64,000 nucleotides of DNA from Bromus sterilis (Eukaryota > Streptophyta > Magnoliopsida > Poales > Poaceae), in the NCBI GenBank assembly GCA_950022295.1, contig OX465596.1, positions 128,692,501-128,756,500 on the forward strand. Reading direction: 5' to 3'. Shown here piece by piece: positions 57,007-64,000 of the stretch; the stretch's first letter is position 1; every line of letters starts with the position of its first letter. A program made the position numbers and the translations under genes. The notes under the pieces are model-generated. The model worked only from the letters and a program-made list of their open reading frames with translations, was not told the origin of the DNA and searched no databases.

Positions 57007-57610
57007 ATACAACACCACCAACAAGGGATCTCGTCCCGAGATCCAGGACGATCCGGGGAAGGGGAGGGGAAGAGAAGAGAGAGGTGACGATCTCAACACC
57101 ACTAACAAGGGACTCGACTCCATGCCGACAACGAACCTCGCTCGAGAAATCTTCCCACAGAGAGACGACATCGTCGAAGAACGAAGCCATCAGGGTTCAA
57201 GCGGAGGAACGATGAGTTCAAAGCGACATTCAACGGAAGCATTCTCCCTCGAAGTGCGAGGATACCATGCATGAGGACTGAAGTCGATCGGAGGACCAAG
57301 ATGTAAACTAGAGTCAGATAGACTAAAGGTACTACAGGATTTCCCAAACCTGAGATCGGAATCGAGACAATACGCTGCAAGCAAGGCATTGTATAGAGTC
57401 CGAGCTCCACACACTCGAGATCCTAGAGTTTTGAAGAGAATAAGTCGAGGATAAAACACTTACGACACTTGTCCTGACCAGAGCTAAGGTAAGAAGTAAA
57501 AGGATTCCTACTCTCCGATAACTAACTTATTAACTACAAAATAGTTTTTTTCTAGACTCGACTTCGACCAGAGAAGGGCCCCTACGGTCGGTAAGGCTCT
57601 GATACCAAGT
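57007..57610 (-). other. Internal segment 2 of the tandem LARD-like element (604 bp)
   Basis: Same length and layout as 51999-52602, with scattered substitutions. The PBS GGCTCTGATACCA (plus strand) is at about 57595-57607. Confidence 0.88.
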
Positions 57611-60600
57611 TGTAAGGCCCGATATGCGGTACTGTTCCAGATCTAGATGTTTCCATCCAGATCCGGGGACGAAGCACATATCGGTCCCACCGCGACATAT
57701 GACGAAGTCATATGCCCCGGATTTCCAACATGATATCACAACATTACCGATACAAGGATACAACATCTCATACAATCGGTATACAACTGCCTCAAATACA
57801 ATACAACAACGGAAGATACATGTATGAGTATAGACTACAATGAAATGCCTACTGGAAAAGAGAAAAACATCGATCCCCATAACCACACGGGTCCAGGCCC
57901 TCCGCCGGGATCCGCCTAACTAGTCATCGTCGAGTCTCCACGCGAAACGTTGATCACCATACCTGTTGTCGATCAAGAACCCTGAAAAGAGTTCAGGGGT
58001 AGTATCATGAGTAAAGAAGTACTCAGCATCCAACTGTAGTGGTCATCTGACCCAGGAAGGACTTCATCACTCGTCCTTCTAGGACAACTAGTTGTTTACG
58101 GTAAAGAAGGGGTAAGTGGTGAGGTTGCTGCCGCACTAGCATTTATGAAGTGGCTAACGATCTAGAGAGTAAGGTAAGAAGCCAAGCATTCGATGAGGAA
58201 TCGCCTCCAAGAAGTCTTGCTGTCAACTACTTACGAAAACATCACACCTATCCTATCCTTGTCCTCCTCTTCGCATCCCGATGAAGAAGAAGCAGTTCAG
58301 GCATACAAACAGGTTGATCAAGCTATATTAAGATTATCTCAGTTGTTGTTGTCTATGAATAGGACGTAGGTCTCAAGTCGTCCATAACCGTGGACACGGC
58401 TTCTCAAAAAGATTTAACCCTGCAAAGGTGTACCAACTGCCCATTAAGAGGCGTCGCATGCTCGCCCATCTCTCTGAGTTGCTACCCGTTAGAGGCAACC
58501 ATTTTATGATTTAGTTCCGAGAGATCCGAAACGACAGGTGCCTCTATCTAACAACGCACAAATCCGGGTAGCCCCCGGGGAGTCGACACCCAATCGAAAA
58601 GCCGGCCACGCTCTCGGATCGGATTCTTCCGTACGGCTAAGGTCGGGAAATCACACCTGATATTAGGGGACCCCTAGCTCACCAAGTGTGGACCAACAGA
58701 GGAACTCTGTCTCCGCTGGCCCGAGTTGTTTGAAAACAACTGGCAGCTGACCAGCACACACACGGTTTCAAATTGTAAATCAGCTTGGGCCACCAGTAGA
58801 AATGTTTGAAGCTAGATGGGTAAGAAGAGGGGACCCCATAGTATCCGGCACACGATTAGGCACGCTCAGTCTTAAAACCAATGCCCGGAACTCGGATCCT
58901 AGGTGACTCGAATGGAACAAAGCGCTGGGGCGGGATAGCCTAGACCTTCCATCCTTCGTCGAATATAGTCAACATTATAATAATCATATCATCCACAACA
59001 ATATAATAATGTGATAACCCAAAACAAGGAGTAACAGGGTAACATCGTAGCATCCTAAGCATGCATACTAAGTAGGGGCTGAGCAACGAGCAACAGTAAC
59101 ATAGCAGTACAAGGTTTGTTGGGAAGGGACATGGCTGTATCGGTTTGAAAGAGGCTGTAAACATGTGGTACGATCAAACATCGAACCTAACCTAGACTAG
59201 CATGCAAACCGCTGGTTGAAATAGAATAGATCATAAGTAATGTGTAGTCCTTGCCTGTCTATAAGTCGGATTCCGAAGGTGTAGTTGATCGCAAGCTCGC
59301 ATTGTTTCCGAAGGGTACCCACGGAAGCACACAAGAGTGTAAACATTGGAAAGCAATCAACGAGAAAGCACTCTATTACTACGAGGAAAACACGAGCAAG
59401 CATCAACAAGAAGGCAACACGAGACATCGCACCTACCGTCGACTGCGGTTACTAACAGGTTAACTGGAGTACTCGTCACACACGACGATACCGCACATTT
59501 AGAAAGGCGCAAGTTGTTTAGCTACAGGTGATCAACAAAGGTTGTTAACATGGAATCTCACTCAAGCATGGCATAGCACATAAACATGACAAGAGGTGAA
59601 GCATAATATAAACTATCTATGCTAGTCAATTTAAGTGAGGTACAACCTAAACATGGCATACACTAAGTGTCGCACGACAATTAAAGGATTTTCTACTGTT
59701 CTGCCCTAAACCATATTTTAGGTTGGTTAACAGCAGCAAACAATAGAATAAACACAAAGTGCACAAAAAACTAATCAAGTTACATATAAAGAACACCCAA
59801 ACGGAGTTACGGTTAAAAAGATACAAGAAATACAAGTTTGGAACACAATCTGCCAACATCAGGAAGCACAGTTTAGAGCAATGCATAAAAAGGGTAATGA
59901 ATGCAAACATGCTCACAAATGATATGCAACTAAAGTAGACATGGCAGGAAAGGCACGACAAAAAGAATCATGCAAAAAGGCATCATGAACAACTAGTTAT
60001 AGCCCATGCAAATTGCAATAAAACATTACTGGTCTAGGACTTCGTGAAAATCAGGAAAACAGGGCTGAAACTGTTATTATCATGTTGTAAAAACAGGGGT
60101 AAAACTATATGCAAAAGTGCATCAACATGAACAAAGCAATATATGAGCATGAAGTAGACATGATGGTGACCAGGTACAAACAAGAATCAAGGTCATAGGC
60201 ATTACGGATCAAAAGATATTAAGCGCACAACATGGCATCGGAAAGTTACAGACTTAGTGAAATTCAGATAGAGCTGACAGAAACAACAGAATTGCAACTT
60301 TGGAGCTAATTATCTATATGACCAGGATAGCTAACATGAAGATTCAATACATATAATGGAAGTATACATGATGCTTAACAATATGCAACAAAAATCACTC
60401 AATTCCGATAAACGGTCACGACACACTCGTCGATCGAAGTTGCAACAAAATATAAACAGCAGCACACTAACACCATGGTAGAAACTTTTGAGCAAGATAC
60501 AATCATCATGCATCAAGAAAATATGGCATGTGAATGCATGGAATTGAAGTATAAACAATGCTTAACAGGATGAAAAAGGATTCACTCCATTCCGACGTAC

Positions 60601-62087
60601 GGTTGCGACGCAACCGTCGCCCAAAGTTTCCATAAGACAACAGTTTCAGACAGAGTTAACATCAGTTTAGAAGATTAAGGATCTGGTGCCCTGTTTGACC
60701 AACAATTACACACGCAATATGACCTTGGATCAAGATGCTCACAAAAGATGGATTAAAGAGAACATAGAGCACAACATTACAAAAAACAATTCACTTTGTT
60801 CCGACCTACGAGTCAACGGGAAATCGCTTTTCAAAACGGTTACACGGAGTAGAAAATATGGGACTTAGAATTTACTGGGGGGGGGGGTCGAGCTCGGGCT
60901 GTTCATGTCCATGGCGGACAGATCTGAGCCGGACCTCGCCGGAATCGACTTGGGGCGGCCTCGGAGGTACTCTGGTGGTCGGAGAAGACACGGAAGAGGC
61001 CGGGGCGGCCGGATTCAACCGTGGAGAGGGGCGCCGGCGAGGTATAGGAGGCGGGCCGGCGAGCTCGAGCTCCATGGGCCATGGACATGGTGGTTGCTGC
61101 ACGGGAAGAGAAAGGGGAAGGTGAGATGAGGAGGGAGGAGGAAGGAGAGGGGAGAGGAGGAGAAGGGAGAGGGAGGCTGCGGGGAGGAGGTGGTTGGACG
61201 GCGGCTCGTCATGGCCTCGCCGGAGTTGTGGCGGCGGCGGCTCGTCATGGCCTCGCCGGAGTTGTGGAGGCGGCTGCTCGTCATGGCCTCGCCGGAGTTG
61301 CGGCGGCCTCCACGGGAGAGCTCGGGCGGAGGCGGCTCCACGGCCCAGATCCGGGCCCGAGCGGGACGAGGCGGTGGTGGTGCGGGCCTGCGGGGCCCGG
61401 GCGCTGGAGGAGGCTGGCTGGAGGTGGGAGAAGGCCACGTGGCGGCCTCCGGGGCCGTCGGATCTCAGATTTGACGGTCCTTGATGCCCTGGGAGCTAGG
61501 GTTTCGGGGTTGGAGGTGTTTTTGAGCGAAATTTTGGAGCAGATCTGGGGGTGTGGCTGCAATTTTACATGGGGGAAACCCTAGAAGGCCTAGGGGAGTG
61601 TGGTGGTCTATATATAGGGCAGGGTTGGCTGGTCAGTTTACGCAAATGCCCCCGATACCCCTCTCGCGCGTCCGGTGATCGTGTTCGTGACCGCCGAGAC
61701 TCCGTACGGACTCCGATTCCGATTAAATCTCAAACCACACGCGCTCAGCGCGTCGAGCCCGTCGATCGTACCTCACTGCGGTGAAATTCCGACAACATTA
61801 TTTGGCGCCCCATAAAATAATCCGTTTATTAAATAAACGGGGTTTGCGTTTCGGTGGCGATGGTTGGTCATGTGCCGGTTGGGACGGTGCTTGGGTGAAA
61901 CCCGGTGTCTCACAAGTCGTGTGTCGTGGTGGAAAGGGGCCGGTCACGCATCCGATACGAGAATAGGGGGAGAAAAATTCACCGATAATTATTTCGGCGA
62001 AGCAAACACTACAAACAATACAGACAATCATCACCGTACCACAACAAACAAAATTTTTAAATGGAGTGGAATTTCCGGTCTGTTACA
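57611..62087 (-). repeat. LTR 3 of tandem element (4477 bp)
   Basis: Same start and end as LTR 1 and LTR 2. The TATA-like CTATATATAG is at 61608-61617 on the minus strand. The GC-rich leader frame (61438-60872, 188 codons) is longer than in the other LTRs mainly because of the 36-bp repeat at 61203-61310. It is the 5' LTR of the array in minus orientation. Confidence 0.9.
61203..61310. repeat. Three 36-bp repeats in LTR 3 leader
   Basis: GGCTCGTCATGGCCTCGCCG followed by GAGTTGTGG and a GGC-rich end occurs three times at 36-base spacing (61203, 61239, 61275). LTR 1 and LTR 2 have a single copy. The unit length is a multiple of three. Confidence 0.9.
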
Positions 62088-62092
62088 TTACT

Positions 62093-64000
62093 ACTGTAGC
62101 AACATCATTGTATCTTTACTTTTCAAGCTTTATGCCATTTATAGCCTCATATGACAAGGGAAGTGAAAGTTGTGACATGCTGTAAAAAAAAAACAGATTC
62201 TGCCCTCGTGACTAGAAAAATCACAGAAAAATCCCAGTTCATCCTTTTGAGCTGAATTTTTTACACAGCGTGCTCTATACAATTACGGAACTTTCGTATG
62301 TGCTGAGTTTTGTATTTCAGTTGCATAAGTATCACTTAAAAATCTTCACTCCCTGCTGGTCTGTTTTTCACAGATTCTGTCCTGTTTTGCCTGTTCTTCG
62401 TTTTGCAAACCTTAAGCTTGCTTTTTCTTTTCAAAAACTTTTTGGCAATCTTGAGAAATAGTAGCTCTTCAAGAATATCTTTGTTTCCTGTAGAGAAAAA
62501 TTACTTTATTATGGGTACTAACCTCGCTAATCAGATTATGATGAGTTATGTATGAAGGGAGTTTTCAAGTGTGCGAGGGAAGATGATGAAAGAAGATTCA
62601 GGACTGTCAAACGCTCAAGCTTGGGGATTCCCCCAAGCATCCCCAAGAAATATTCAAGGAGACTCAGGCGTCTAAGCTTGGGGATGCCCCCGTGCATCCC
62701 CTTCTCCATCAACAATTATCAGTTCGTCTCTCGTTTCACTATATTTTTATGACTTCATGCGTTATGTGCTATGCTTGGAGCATCTCGCTCTTAGGTTTTA
62801 TTTTTAGTTTTCTTTAGCGTTTCTTGTTGTTCATAACAAGTTAGAACCCAGATTTCTTTGTGTGGGAGAGAAACACGCTCCACTTCCAAAATCTAGAACG
62901 CAACATAGGATTTTTCATGCTCATCCTTGTTGTGTGTGTTCTTTATCTTTTTTATAGCTACTGTCATGTTTTGCTCTTAGTTTTCATGTTTATCTTTTCA
63001 AAGAGATTTTTTTAGTTTGTTTCTGGAACTCTCTTGAGTTTTCATGTTTATCTTGTTTAGAGAGTTTGCCTGTTGCACTAAGTTTTGTGTCTTGACTTGA
63101 AGTAGGTAATTGAGGTTGCTATTCTTTTGTAATAGTAACTTGCAATAGTTTTGAGGTATTGTTTTGAGTAATGTTTGGACTTTTGGTGTCAAGTGCTTTA
63201 GCCTATTAGTGATAGATGTCGTATTTTGGGAAATCCGTGTTTATTTTCAAAACTTACAAAATTAGTTGAGAACTTTAGCTACTAGATGGATCACTACTCT
63301 TCTGAGGGGTCGAATATTAGAGTACACTCACGTACCATGAGACGAGGATGCGCAAGGATAACCAATCCCCCATACACACCTCCTCGGGGTACTTGTATCT
63401 TTGTGAAACCTCCTTATTAGATTGAGAGTTACGGATAATAAGTGCATGAGTTCTTCGGACTAATGTGAGTATTCGAAAGTTGACACTTCCACCTTTCCAT
63501 ATTTTGCTAGCCTCTCTTATGTCGTGCATTGCTTTCTTCTCACTCCGAGAGTTGGCGTCCACCTTCTCCGGTACATCCAAACCCTTGGCATGATATGCCC
63601 TGTCATCATAAACCTCCTTATATCCTTCCTCAAAACAGCCAGCTTACCTACCTATCAAGCCATTTCCCTCGCCTTTCCGAGATATATTTGCATGCAACAT
63701 CCATCTTCTCATGACTTGTTCTTCATGTCATACATGCTACTTGCTTGATCGATGAGCCGCATGCTATTTGGGCCTTGCCCAAATCATTGCAACATGACGC
63801 GCTATTATCATTGCATATCCTGCTGCACAGGCAGAGGCATACATTTTCATACATCATGATAGTTACATCTTCTTCATGATATGAGTACTTTGTAAAGTGT
63901 GAAAGATCTTCTATACTTTTTGTAATATATAGAGTGTTGCCCCTAAAGTGAGGAAAATATCCCAAAGAGGACAAATCAAAAGATCCCAAAGAGGACAAAT
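62093..64000 (+). other. 3' non-coding internal region of host gypsy
   Basis: This continues the host element interrupted at 44568. Two short hairpins based on AAGCTTGGGGAT lie at 62620-62637 (CTTGGGG-ATTC-CCCCAAG) and 62680-62701 (GGGGATGC-CCCCGT-GCATCCCC). Later parts (CATCATAAACCTCC, CCGAGATATATTTGCATGCAAC near 63600-63700) match my memory of the non-coding internal domain of Triticeae elements with TGATACGTCTCC LTRs. The window ends in two copies of ATCCCAAAGAGGACAAAT (63959-63976 and 63983-64000). Open frames show no domain. Confidence 0.65.

Larger units (their letters stand above)
44569..62087 (-). mobile_element. Tandem LARD-like element: LTR-int-LTR-int-LTR
   Basis: Three LTRs (44569-51998, 52603-57006, 57611-62087), each starting TGTAAGGCCCGATATGCGG and ending CTGTTACA, are separated by two internal segments of exactly 604 bp (51999-52602 and 57007-57610). 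A PBS (TGGTATCAGAGCC on the minus strand) precedes each right-hand LTR. The flanks read TTATT (44564-44568) and TTACT (62088-62092), a 5-bp target duplicate with one mismatch, so the whole block behaves as one insertion in the host gypsy. No gag or pol domain is present. Confidence 0.9.
36528..64000 (+). mobile_element. Non-autonomous gypsy element hosting later insertions (runs past window end)
   Basis: It starts TGATACGTCCGAAACGTATC, has a 5' LTR split by another element (36528-37626 plus 42498-43070), a PBS at 43082, one unrecognised ORF at 43242-44462, a large insertion (44569-62087) and a non-coding 3' internal part (62093-64000) with AAGCTTGGGGATGCC hairpins. This is the style of Triticeae elements whose LTRs start TGATACGTCTCC. 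No RT, RNase H or integrase is visible in its own sequence. The 3' LTR must lie beyond 64000. Confidence 0.85.

Overview
The window looks like intergenic DNA of a large grass genome, most likely Triticeae (wheat, barley, rye or Aegilops). I see no host gene. Almost every base can be assigned to nested transposable elements: two related CACTA (En/Spm-type) DNA transposons, a small non-autonomous CACTA, several gypsy LTR retrotransposons of the Athila-like and Tat-like lineages, a copia LTR, and long-LTR elements with almost no internal domain (LARD-like). The taxonomic call rests on recognising these repeat types by eye. Family names from a repeat database were not checked.

Left third (1-23627). 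A minus-strand long-LTR retroelement (internal end 1-642, LTR 643-4800) sits inside CACTA copy 1 (minus strand, 4801-10931, truncated). A spacer (10932-14487), mostly an older long-LTR fragment, separates it from CACTA copy 2 (plus strand, 14488-23627). The two CACTA copies are the same family, head to head. Each has CACTACTAG termini, a cluster of GGTGGCGCAT...ATGCGCCACC palindromes, a transposase gene (ORF1), a second internal cluster of the same palindromes, a GC-rich leader and intron, a strong hairpin, and a second gene (ORF2). Both copies are decayed pseudogenes.

Middle (23628-36527). CACTA copy 2 is fused, with loss of its right end, to an Athila-like gypsy element (23628-33432). The gypsy 5' LTR remnant holds a 1380-bp non-autonomous CACTA (23905-25284) with a perfect 3-bp target duplication (ATA) and a 5S-rRNA-like segment. 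The gag-pol is a pseudogene whose integrase core is deleted. Next come a degenerate gypsy fragment (33433-34600), a minus-strand copia LTR (34601-36228) and a 288-bp piece of the 643-4800 LTR family.

Right half (36528-64000). One non-autonomous gypsy element runs beyond the window. Its 5' LTR is split by a Tat-like gypsy (37627-42492, target duplication GTGGA) that keeps reverse transcriptase and two RNase H domains but lacks integrase. Its internal region carries an unrecognised ORF (43242-44462) and is then interrupted by a tandem LTR-internal-LTR-internal-LTR structure (44569-62087): three LTRs of about 4.4 kb and two internal segments of exactly 604 bp. The first of these LTRs is itself interrupted by a small non-autonomous gypsy (46521-49595) whose LTRs resemble those of the Tat-like element.

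No tRNA gene, CRISPR array, bacterial operon or intact host coding gene is visible. The most unusual structure is in the CACTA family: a duplicated operator-like palindrome cluster plus leader in front of each of its two genes, with a perfect 34-bp stem hairpin in the ORF2 leader of copy 1.
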